NCBI RefSeq assembly: GCF_000002985.6
Contig: NC_003281.10
Location: 3,596,001 to 3,660,000 of the forward strand
Reading direction: 5' to 3'
DNA from: Caenorhabditis elegans
Lineage: Eukaryota; Nematoda; Chromadorea; Rhabditida; Rhabditidae
DNA: 64,000 nucleotides
Made by a program: the position numbers and the translations under genes. The notes below the pieces were generated by a model. The model did not search any database. It was not told the origin of the DNA and saw only the letters and a program-made list of their open reading frames with translations. Below are positions 47,274-57,081 of this stretch, piece by piece (positions within the stretch are counted from its first letter, which is position 1; the number at the start of each line of letters is the position of its first letter).

Positions 47274-48389
47274 TGATCATGGCTCCGATGCTTTTGCCAG
47301 TTCATATTTTCTTTTCTGCAATGGTTTTCATGTTTCAGTGTCTGTGACACCCCTCCATTCTCTCTAATCATCACATTTTTTGATCTCACTACTAGTCAAA
47401 CCCCATTTCAGCTTCAAAAGTATTTTTTTTTTTTTAAATTTGTACGACATGTCTCTCACTCTCTGCCTGCTCCTTGATGATTATGATCGACTATCGATCG
47501 ATTTTAGGCTCAATTTCGCTTCCAAAAAAAATCTATTCATTTTCCCCGTGTTTTACCCTTCCCTGTCTCTTATTTTTTGCTCTTCATGTGGCATATATAT
47601 GTAATTATGTGTGTTGTCATACTTTTTGTCATCTTTTTTGAAATATCGAAATTAACAAAGAATTTCTCACAAAAATTCACAGTTGTTTTCAATTTTCCAC
47701 ACACAAAACATTTTTCAAAACTATCACGGAAAGCTTCTGCTGCTGCGTGGTCAGAGATTTTCGGAGCAAAAGAGCAATGTGTAACACTGGCGCTCTGGAG
47801 TGCGGGAAGGAAGAAAAACGAAAATTCAGACAGCTGTTGAGCTGAACAATTCTTTGCGTTGAAAATACTGATCTGGTTCGCATTTTTTACGGATTTTTAT
47901 TATGAATTTTGGAGATTTTTGGACATTTCTGCACTATTTTACCGGAAAACTTGCTATTTCAAATCTTAAAAGAGCACAGAAATTTAAATTTATATTAATA
48001 TGCATTTTCACTGGAGTTTGAACGCTTTTTTAGTTATTTTAGTCATTAAAAAACTATGGATTTGAGCTGACATTTTTTGAAATTCGAAATTAATTTGTGG
48101 CTTTTCTGTTTTTTTTTTGAAAAATGTTTTACATTAAAATAATTAAATAAACTAAATTTCACATTTCTGCTAATATTTTATGAAAACTTTATGACAAAAA
48201 CCCTGTAAAAATGCGAAATTTAGACTTTTACGATATAAAAATTTAAAAAAACTGGTTTGTCCGAGAGGAGTACACGCCGGATGCGCTTTGCGACTTTTGC
48301 GCGGTAATTCAAATTTGAATTTTCCGCATAGTTGAATTTAGCGTATTCTTAGGGCAAATTAACAGAAAAAATGTATGAAATTTCAGAAA
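47274..48389 (+). other. rilp-1 3' region and unc-93 upstream region
   Basis: No gene recognised. 47274-47640 is CT-rich and may be rilp-1 3' UTR. 47690-47850 is a GC-richer block. A TTTCAG acceptor ends at 48386, three bases before the unc-93 ATG, as for SL1 trans-splicing. Confidence 0.5.
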
Positions 48390-51300
48390 ATGGGTGATTC
48401 AAACACCTGGGACCTTGTTGGAGAGCAGCAGCAACGGAAGAAAAGTAGATCACCGTCAAGAGCAAGCCGTGTGGATTCGGAAGTAATTTTAAGCGCATTC
48501 AATATGTACTAATTAAAGGTGCATACACTTTCAGCTACTTGTCGGTGTTGAAAACGCGGCTGAACTTGAAGCTCTTGGCCTAGGAAAAGAGCAGCTGGAA
48601 GAAGAAGCCAGACGGCACAAAAAGCAGCGGAGCAAGTCGCCGGCTCTCGAGAATATTCGAAAAACTTCGATTCATCTTTTGCAAAAATTTGGAGCGATTC
48701 CAAAAAAGAAGGATGATAGTGTTTTACTTTTTAGATTTCATGATATTCCTGATATTCCCTTGGAATCTTTATGCATCAGGTGAGAAAGAAGTTGCAAAAT
48801 TTATTTTGAAAATTCGAAAAATAATTTCAGACCGAAAGAGTTTTTCGAGGAGCCCAAAGTATTTTCCTTTCGAGACATGGGCAGGGAACAGCAGAAGGCA
48901 GAGGTTAATGAGAAGTGGTAAGGGGTTTTTGAATTTGCGCGTCAAATTCGGTGTTTGCATTTTCCAAGCTCGAGCGACAATGGCCGAGGATTTTTCTCGG
49001 CCATATAGAAAAACCGATCTCTTGCGTTTCTAAGTTGCTACAGCCGCGAAAAAAAACATCGGTGGCCGAGTTTTCCAATTTTCCCGGCCACGAATCAAAA
49101 TTCGGAATTTATTTTCAGCTCCTACTTATTCCGTGGCACCTCATTCGACCACGACGATCATTTCGAACTTCCCACTGAAACAGGCCGTGTTCCAGAATAT
49201 GATCATTTTTGCCCGATTCATGGATCCAGGCGAAGACTTCCACGTAATAAATTGGTCACAATGCAAACTCTCATGCATTCGGTAGATGATGAAGATAATG
49301 AAGATTTGGCTTATATTTATGGGTTAGTTTTCAGAGAAATTTGAATGAAAATTTTAATCGGTTTTCAGGCACGACTTTCTGGCGAAATTGGTTAGGAAGA
49401 AGAAGCGAGAAATGATGAGTGGAACGGAAAAAGAAAGAGCTAATAAGATTAAAAGGAAAATTATGGTAATTTTCAAAACGTGGCTGCGAAATGGGAAAAC
49501 TAGGCCACCACAGAAAACTAGGCCACCAGAGAAAACTAGGCCGCTAGAAAGATAAACTAGGCCACTAGAACGATAAACTAGACCGCTTGAAAAACTAGGC
49601 CACGATCAAAAAAGCTACTACTATTGAAAAAAAAAACTAGACCACTGGACAAAAAGCTAGGCCGTTCGAAAAAAGACACTAGAAAATAACTAGGCAGTTT
49701 TTAATTAATTTCATTAATTAATTGCAATTAATCAAGTTTCAAAAAATGCGAAAACTCGGCCACCGACTTTTTTCGCGGCCGCGTGGTTCAAAACTATGAA
49801 AAAAATAACAGCAAAGTCGGTGGCCTAGTTTTATTGTCTCTGCCAAATGACACATACGATTGTAAAAATGGCTGGGAAAATCAGTGGCCTAGTTTTTTTC
49901 TAGTGGCCTATAATTTCTCTAGCGGCCTAGTCTTGATTGCTAGTGGCCTAGTTTTTTTTTTTTTCTGGTGGCCGAGTTTTCCTTTCAAATTAGGATACTT
50001 AGGATATATAGTGGCCGAGTTTCCTGTTTTCGCCACTTCAACTAGACCAACTAATCGAATCATTTTCAGTCAAATCTCTGGATTCTGTCCGTGGCTTTTC
50101 TCTTCCTGTTCACTGCATTTAACGGACTCCAAAATCTTCAAACTTCCGTCAATGGAGATCTCGGATCTGATAGTTTAGTGTAAGAACGTTTTGAATTTCA
50201 ATTTGAAAAATAATAATTTTTCAGAGCCCTATATTTATCACTTGCCATATCATCATTATTTGTTCCATCATTTATGATAAATCGCCTCGGGTGCAAATTA
50301 ACATTCCTTATTGCAATCTTCGTGTATTTTCTATACATTGTCATTAATTTGAGGCCGACGTAAGTTTTTGCGTTTTTTGAGCGCTTGTAACTCAGAAACT
50401 AAAATAGTTAGCAAAAAACTGTCAACTAACAAAATGTTAATCGATTTTTGATCTACATTTTGCTAGTTGACAACTTTTTGATATCTTTCACCTATAAGAA
50501 GTTATGTGCATTTGAAGAGCTAGAGATATAAAAAATTTATTGCCATTTATTTCCGTTTAGAACTTTTTGCTGTTTAGCATTGTTAGTTCTAAGCTACGTG
50601 GCTTTTTCCAGATACTCTTCTATGATCCCTGCTTCAATATTCTGTGGAATCGCGGCTTCATGTATCTGGGGAGCCAAATGCGCGTACATTACAGAAATGG
50701 GAATTCGATATGCTAGCCTGAACTTTGAAAGTCAGACTACTGTTATTGTTAGGTAATGGGCTGATTTTCTAAACCTTTTTCAAGCTTTTCAAGCTTTTAA
50801 TCAAGCCAAATTCAGATTTTTCGGATATTTTTTCATGATTGTACACTGCGGACAAGTCGTCGGAAATATGGTATCCTCTTATATTTTTACACTGTCCTAT
50901 TCGCAAGCCCTACGCGGTCCTGAAGATTCTATATACGATAGGTTTGCCGAAATTTTTTTTTGAAGTTTTAAAATTTCAATTTTCCAGCTGTGGCTACCAG
51001 TTTCCAAAGAATTTATCAGATCTTACCGAGTTGGCGGAGAGCAATCTTGCTCGGCCACCACAGAAAGTTTATGTAGCAGGTGAGCCTACATACCTACATA
51101 CCTACATACCTACATACCTACATATCTACAAACCTACATACCTACATACCTACATACCTACATACCTACCTACCTATACCCAATTTTTTTTTAAATTTCA
51201 GTTTGTCTGGCATACCTCGCTTGTGTAATAATCAGTGGAATGATAATGAGCATGTTCCTGAATGCTTTGGCCAAAGATGCTCGGAACAGGTTTGCCTACT

Positions 51301-52775
51301 TCCAGTCTTCTCTTAAATTTGGCTCTGAGGTTTCAGAAAAATGGCTCAAAAGTTCAACTCGGAAATTTTCTACCTCATGCTCAAACATTTAATCAATATA
51401 AAGTTCATGTTGTTGGTGCCGTTGACGATTTTCAATGGTTTGGAGCAAGCTTTTCTAGTTGGAGTTTATACAAAGGTTAGTGTTACGTGGCCGTTAAGAG
51501 GGTAAACTCGGCCACGTCACTAAATCGCAAAACTGAAAATTTTCTTCCAGGCATTCGTCGGATGTGGCCTTGGAATTTGGCAAATAGGCTTTGTGATGGC
51601 CTGCTTCGGAATCTCCGACGCAGTCTGTTCCCTAGTCTTCGGGCCACTGATCAAGCTTTTCGGTCGGATGCCTCTTTTTGTTTTCGGAGCAGTAGTGAAT
51701 CTATTAATGATTGTTACACTTATGGTATGATGCACCATATTTGACGCGCAATTTCATATCTCCTCTCAGGTTTGGCCACTAAATGCAGCCGACACTCAAA
51801 TATTCTACGTAGTCGCTGCAATGTGGGGTATGGCAGATGGTGTCTGGAATACTCAGATTAATGGATTTTGGGTTGCACTTGTTGGAAGACAGTCTCTACA
51901 GTTTGCATTCACTAAATATCGATTTTGGGAATCTCTTGGAATTGCGATTGGATTTGCGTTGATTCGGTGAATTTTTTTTTTGGCTTTTGCCGCATTAAAA
52001 ATTTATGGGGACGCATCCATTTTGTAATCGATGTGGAAACGCGCTCCACGGGCAATTGAAAACGCTCCGCCCCCTACAGTAGGGTCTCGTTAGGTAGTTG
52101 TGGTGGGACCTTGTAAATTCAAACTTTTTCAATTAGTTTCGCCGATTTCCATGCATTTTTCGTTTTTTTTGTTATATTTTCCGTTCTTTGTAAGGATTTT
52201 TTCGCCGAAATTGATGAAATAAAGTGGAATTTAAAAATTGAACTATTTTTTAAACTAAAAACGTATTTTTAAACATAATTAGTGGAAAAAATGACGAAAA
52301 ACATTTTTAGAAACACAAAAAACATTTAAAACGTTAAAATTCGCGTTTTGGTCCCCAATACCTAACGAGACCCAGCTTTTGGGGGCAGGACATTTGCATT
52401 TAGCCGTGGAGCACGCTTGCACCTCAATCTGACTATTCGCATTTTTTGCGTCTCCATAATAATGTTGGCCGTGAAAAAAACAGGTGGCCGAGTTTTCTTT
52501 TAAATTTCCCGGCCACGCTAGATTTAACTTGAAAAATAATTGAATTTTCAGACACGTCACAGTTGAAATATATTTGCTGATAACATTCTTCATGCTACTT
52601 TTAGGAATGTGCGGATTTTTAGCAATTGAAAATTTCGATCACATTATTGTAAGGCTGATTCGAAGAAATTAATTTTTTCTAATTTTAAATTTTCCAGAAA
52701 TTTTGGCATCACTTAATTCACACGTCATGTCCAGAGAAGGAACCGTTGGATGATAGAAATTCAGATTTTGAATGA
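48390..52775 (+). CDS. unc-93: UNC-93, multi-pass membrane regulator of the SUP-9 two-pore K+ channel
   Basis: UNC-93 works with SUP-10 to regulate the SUP-9 TASK-type K+ channel in body-wall muscle; it founded the UNC93 (MFS-like) family. Exons: 48390-48482, 48535-48779, 48831-48917, 49119-49322, 49369-49465, 50070-50179, 50225-50359, 50612-50752, 50816-50941, 50988-51079, 51202-51289, 51337-51475, 51551-51724, 51770-51966, 52552-52648, 52698-52775 (TGA); 700 aa, every phase agrees. Residues 1-242 (five exons) are a hydrophilic, Arg/Ser/Glu-rich cytoplasmic N-terminus ending in a Lys/Arg cluster. TM1 follows at once (SNLWILSVAFLFLFTAFNGL), then about 11 more hydrophobic spans with family motifs such as IWGAKCAYITEMG and GMADGVWNTQINGFW. 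A Cys-bearing loop lies between the TMs at 50941-51079. An AATAAA follows at 52804-52809. Confidence 0.95.
49480..50035. repeat. Long hairpin of GTGGCCTAGTTTT units in an unc-93 intron
   Basis: 49480-49720 carries many AAACTAGGCCAC / AAACTAGGCCGC units; 49780-50035 carries their inverse (GTGGCCTAGTTTT, GGTGGCCGAGTTTTCC). Together they nearly fill the 604-base intron between the N-terminal exons and TM1. Confidence 0.85.
51080..51172 (+). repeat. CTACATAC microsatellite in an unc-93 intron
   Basis: About ten tandem 8-base CTACATAC units with a few changed bases, starting right after the splice donor at 51079/51080. Confidence 0.9.
52005..52450. repeat. Fold-back element, GCGCTCCAC / GGTCTCGTTAGG family, in an unc-93 intron
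   Basis: Left: AACGCGCTCCACGGGCAATT and AGTAGGGTCTCGTTAGGTAG; right: ATACCTAACGAGACCCAGCT and TAGCCGTGGAGCACGCTTGC. Confidence 0.75.
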
Positions 52776-52803
52776 AAATAATTAAAAATCAAAAAAATCA
52801 GTT

Positions 52804-52829
52804 AATAAATTCGTACTTTATGTTTTATT
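52804..52829. terminator. Overlapping poly(A) signals of convergent unc-93 and MADF gene
   Basis: AATAAA on the plus strand at 52804-52809 and on the minus strand at 52829-52824. Each signal lies within the other transcript's expected 3' UTR, so the two mRNAs would be complementary over a short stretch. Confidence 0.6.
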
Positions 52830-52912
52830 AAAAATTCGAAAAGTCGAGAAGTATAACAAAATGCAGTAAAATGAGAAATATGTGATAAAAATTAATAAAA
52901 CGTGGCGGGTGG

Positions 52913-54747
52913 CTAATTGAGTTTCAAATTGCTAGACTCTGCGTTTTTCTTGAAAATTTTCAGAATTTCCAGTCCATGCTCAGCCATCATTTCGGGACTC
53001 GACATTCCGGTGTCGTAGAGAGATTTTAGAAGAAATCTGGAAAAATTTAATAGGATTAAGCCGTATGTGTCGATTTACGCAAGTCGTGTACTCCTCGAGA
53101 AGAAGAAGAACACAGTTTTCGGCTAAAATTCTTGATTTGGAACTGTTTGAGCTAATTTTTTCTGTATTCGAGTTTAGAGCACCGTTTTGTAGTTACAGTA
53201 GTTTTCGTGACGGGACCCAAATTGGTTTAGCACCCGTCGAGCTGTATTCAAAATTCCTGCTGAAAATAGAAAAAGGATTTTTTAATCATGTTTTCTATAC
53301 TTTTTTTGTTTTTTGAAGTTTTTTACAGCAAAAGAATTGGCGAAGATGGTTCAAAATAGATCAAAATATACCCAAAAGTTGTGAATTTTTAAAAATAAAA
53401 TGCAAACTTCTCTTCGAGGAGTACACTTTTTATGTTGGGAATTTTCCTCACGTCAGAACATTTTTCTTATCACCAGGTGTGCATTGGATATTCTTATCAG
53501 CCAATACTAATTTATCATGAACACTTTGAGATGGCTGAGCGACGGTTGGACGGAGACAGAATGTCGTTCGGAAATTTATCATTGGACGGTAGAACTCTAA
53601 TGCACTGAAAAAATTATTATTTTCATTTCATTATTTTCAATTTTCCAGCCGTACTCTGCATAAATCCATTTTCTCAGATTGGCGGCGTTCACCGCTGATA
53701 CGAAATAATCTCTTTTACTCTTCCAGATTTGTTTACGCCGAGCCAATGGATACTCTTCATCTATTCCAAGTTCCAAGTCGAGTTGATCCCAAGCACGGCG
53801 AGACAAATTCGAATTCCGATGACAAATCAGGCGTTGATCCCATAGGACTAAAAAGGGAAATTTTTGGAAAAACTTCTTGATTTCCTGACTTACTAGGCCT
53901 TTTCCGAACTGCATATATAATATCGTACACTTTTTCAGGCTCCGCGTAATCGATTTTTGTAGATTGGCGGACCCGATTGTACTTAAAATACTTGTCTGAG
54001 CGTGTTTGCACAGTCAAATCACTGAAAAAAGGATAAAAAAGAAATCTGATAATAAATGTTTTAATTCATACTTTCCATCATTCTTGAGCATATCGGCTGT
54101 AATTGAAGGAATGTACATCGAATTGTTGGATGCTCGATAATAAACTGTTTCGGGAATAATTCCGGCATCAGTTTTCGCTTTTAATTCTTCGTAATTTGTC
54201 TGAAATCTTTGAATAGAATTGAAACGAATATTATAAAAAGCTGTACCGGAATATTGCGACAAGATCTTCTAGTTGGTCCAAGACGAAGTTTCTTCGATTC
54301 GCTGGCGCTCTGAAAAAATGTTTGATTTGTCATCATTTTTTCTAGTTTTCAGTGAAACTTTTGTCATCATTTATTAGTTTTTTCTTGTGCCTGATTGAAT
54401 TGATTGAAACTACATATAAATAATCACTATTTTAATTTTATTGCCCACTCGCGCTCTTTTTGGTTTTTTTCTAATAAAATTGTCTTTCTTCTCTGCGCAC
54501 TCCACTATTGACCAAATCAGTGTTTCTTTCTATTTGTCATTGCCCCGACACTGCGAAGAACGTTCGCGATTGTTCTTTGTCTTTTTTACCTCTCTTAATT
54601 CCTCCGTTGTAATTGATTTCAAGTCGTCATCGAGTTGTTGAAAATCGGCAAACACTTTTCGCTTCACTATTCGGCCGCTTCGAGATTTTTCAACTTCTGA
54701 AAAATTGAGAGATTCATATAGACCATTTTTCAACATTTACCTGTCAT
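52913..54747 (-). CDS. madf-8: MADF-domain protein, probable transcription factor
   Basis: MADF is a Myb/SANT-like DNA-binding domain. Exons: 54747-54741, 54696-54590, 54309-54247, 54199-54072, 54021-53894, 53847-53655, 53604-53452, 53036-52913 (TAG); 300 aa, phases consistent. The N-terminus is basic (SRSGRIVKRKVF). MADF spans about residues 125-215: VYDIIYAVRKRPILWDQR, then WDQLDLELGI, then IWKSKRDYFV. The first coding exon is only 7 bases (ATGACAG), chosen because it gives the only in-frame ATG before a good donor. The second-last exon uses a GTGAGG donor overlapping an in-frame TGA; without that splice the protein would stop 41 residues early. The symbol madf-8 is from memory and less certain than the domain. 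The 3' end is tail-to-tail with unc-93; a small ORF lies just upstream. Confidence 0.8.
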
Positions 54748-54927
54748 TTTTTATTCCAGCGTGCGAATCCGTTTGGAAAATTGAGCGGAATTTTTAATTT
54801 CCAAAAAAACTTCTAAATTTCAAATTTTAAACTCTTCGCGCGCTGAAAAAGGGGCGGAGTTTTCAATTCGCAAAATGGGCGCGAGCTATTTGCAACTTGG
54901 GCGCACAATTTAGTCCTTGATGTTTGT

Positions 54928-55182
54928 TTATTTTTTGCTGATCAAATGTCTAAAAACTTCTGTGAACCCTTCTGAATGCTCCGATTTCGCTGCATTTTGA
55001 GCACTTCGAGGTATTAAATTGTTACTTTTTGGTTTAAAAAAAGTTTTTGTAGTCTTTGTGGAGTCAAATTTCCATAAAACCTCTCGAATTTCGGAAGAAG
55101 GGCGGTCACATGTTTGTAGTCGCGCTTTGCTATCTTTGTAATTTGTCATCGTTTTTGCGTCAGTCGATTTTGAGTATTTCAT
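54928..55182 (-). CDS. Small ORF, 84 aa, unknown function, possibly first cistron of an operon
   Basis: A single uninterrupted frame (MKYSKSTDAKTMTNYKDSKA ... ending FRHLISKK) of well-mixed, Lys/Ser/Thr-rich composition. Upstream on the same strand a strong acceptor (TTTATTTCTTTTCAG) ends at 55215, 32 bases before the ATG, as expected for an SL1 trans-splice site. The stop codon overlaps an AATAAA. The next acceptor on this strand (CCCCTTTTTCAG, exon from 54842) is only 86 bases past the stop and would start the MADF transcript, so the pair looks like a two-gene operon. No domain is recognised. It could still be noncoding sequence of the shared MADF/gsr-1 promoter. Confidence 0.45.
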   Translation of the reverse strand: MKYSKSTDAKTMTNYKDSKARLQTCDRPSSEIREVLWKFDSTKTTKTFFKPKSNNLIPRSAQNAAKSEHSEGFTEVFRHLISKK

Positions 55183-55335
55183 TCGAAAAATAAACTTTAA
55201 AGTCCACTTCGCGACTGAAAAGAAATAAAGCTTTGATTTTTCTGCGAATTTTCAATCGCGCCTCTCTTTCGATGTTCTTACAAGTTCTGTTATTTTCCAA
55301 CTTTTAATTATTAAAATTCGAGTTCCAGGTCGATC

Positions 55336-56876
55336 ATGTCTGGCGTCAAGGAGTTCGACTATTTGGTGATTGGTGGAGGATCTGGAGGTATCGCTTCTGC
55401 TCGGCGTGCTCGTGAATTCGGAGTTTCCGTCGGGCTCATCGAATCTGGACGTCTCGGAGGAACTTGCGTCAATGTTGGATGTGTTCCGAAGAAAGTTATG
55501 TACAATTGCTCTCTCCACGCCGAATTCATCCGGGACCACGCTGATTACGGATTTGATGTGACGCTTAACAAGTTTGATTGGAAGTGAGTAATTTTTAATT
55601 AGTTTAATCAAATAATTCTTAATTGTTTTGTTTTTTAGAGTGATCAAAAAATCGCGAGATGAGTACATCAAACGACTCAATGGTCTTTATGAGAGTGGAC
55701 TGAAAGGATCCTCAGTCGAATATATTCGAGGACGTGCAACTTTTGCAGAAGACGGAACTGTTGAGGTCAACGGAGCGAAGTATCGTGGAAAGAACACGCT
55801 CATCGCTGTTGGAGGAAAGCCAACCATTCCAAACATCAAAGGAGCCGAACACGGTATTGATTCCGACGGATTCTTCGATCTCGAAGATCTGCCAAGCCGG
55901 ACCGTTGTCGTTGGAGCTGGTTATATTGCCGTAGAGATTGCTGGAGTTCTCGCAAATCTTGGTTCAGACACGCATCTTCTTATTCGTTACGATAAGGTAC
56001 CATGAGGAACATGGAAACTTTTCAAGTTTAACTAAATAATTTTCAGGTTCTCCGCACATTTGACAAAATGCTCAGCGATGAACTTACTGCTGATATGGAC
56101 GAGGAAACGAATCCACTTCACTTGCACAAAAATACTCAAGTCACAGAAGTAATCAAAGGAGATGATGGTCTTTTGACAATCAAGACAACGACTGGAGTCA
56201 TCGAAAAGGTTCAGACTTTGATTTGGGCCATCGGAAGAGATCCACTGACAAAAGAGCTTAATCTGGAACGTGTTGGAGTGAAAACCGACAAATCTGGGCA
56301 TATTATTGTCGATGAGTACCAGAACACATCTGCTCCAGGAATTTTGTCTGTTGGAGATGATACTGGAAAGTTCCTTCTCACACCAGTCGCAATTGCTGCC
56401 GGACGTCGACTCTCTCATCGTCTGTTCAATGGTGAAACTGATAATAAGTTGACTTATGAGAACATTGCCACAGTGGTTTTCAGTCATCCACTTATTGGAA
56501 CCGTCGGACTCACGGAAGGTATAATATCTTTAAAATTTAATTCTTTGTGTCAAATTTAATCCCCAAAATTTCAGCTGAGGCCGTTGAAAAGTACGGAAAA
56601 GACGAAGTTACCCTCTACAAATCTCGCTTCAATCCAATGTTGTTCGCAGTCACCAAGCACAAGGAGAAGGCCGCGATGAAGCTTGTTTGTGTCGGAAAAG
56701 ACGAGAAAGTCGTCGGAGTCCATGTTTTCGGAGTTGGATCCGATGAGATGCTCCAAGGATTCGCTGTTGCTGTCACAATGGGCGCCACGAAGAAACAATT
56801 CGATCAGACTGTCGCGATTCACCCAACTTCTGCCGAAGAGCTCGTTACTATGCGAGGAGGTGTGAAGCCGGAATAA
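55336..56876 (+). CDS. gsr-1: Glutathione reductase (FAD/NADPH)
   Basis: Reduces glutathione disulfide with NADPH. Exons: 55336-55583, 55639-55996, 56047-56518, 56575-56876 (TAA); 459 aa, usual for a cytosolic form. FAD-binding motif GGGSGG at residues 13-18; redox-active disulfide [13 protein letters not shown] with Cys44 and Cys49; second Rossmann motif [11 protein letters not shown] near residues 173-183; dimer-interface active-site HPTSAEE with His442 and Glu447. There is no C-terminal Cys-Sec tail, which separates it from thioredoxin reductase. The start follows an acceptor (GAGTTCCAG) by seven bases, as in trans-spliced genes. A mitochondrial isoform is known for this gene, but I see no in-frame upstream exon for it here; the frame upstream of the ATG is closed by a stop. 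It is divergent from the small ORF/MADF pair and convergent with the next gene. Confidence 0.95.
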
Positions 56877-57081
56877 TTTTTTATTTATTTATTACATTTT
56901 TAAATTTGGATCAATTTCTTTTGACTTTCTTGTAGATAAAACATTGCAAAATTTAAAATGCATGGCAAAAAAATTATTTACAGGTTATGCAAAAAAATCT
57001 AATTATGGTGAGTGCTACATATTAACCCGATGGGTAGATTTTGGTAGGAAAGGATTTTCAGAATTAAAACTGCAATTGAGA

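Noticed and set aside
55250..55335. Upstream in-frame exon for a mitochondrial gsr-1 isoform
   Set aside because: The frame before the ATG at 55336 meets a stop within about 35 bases, and the nearby ATG at 55274 does not join in frame by any plausible splice.
55252..55680. 142-aa minus-strand frame
   Set aside because: Antisense shadow of the first two gsr-1 exons.
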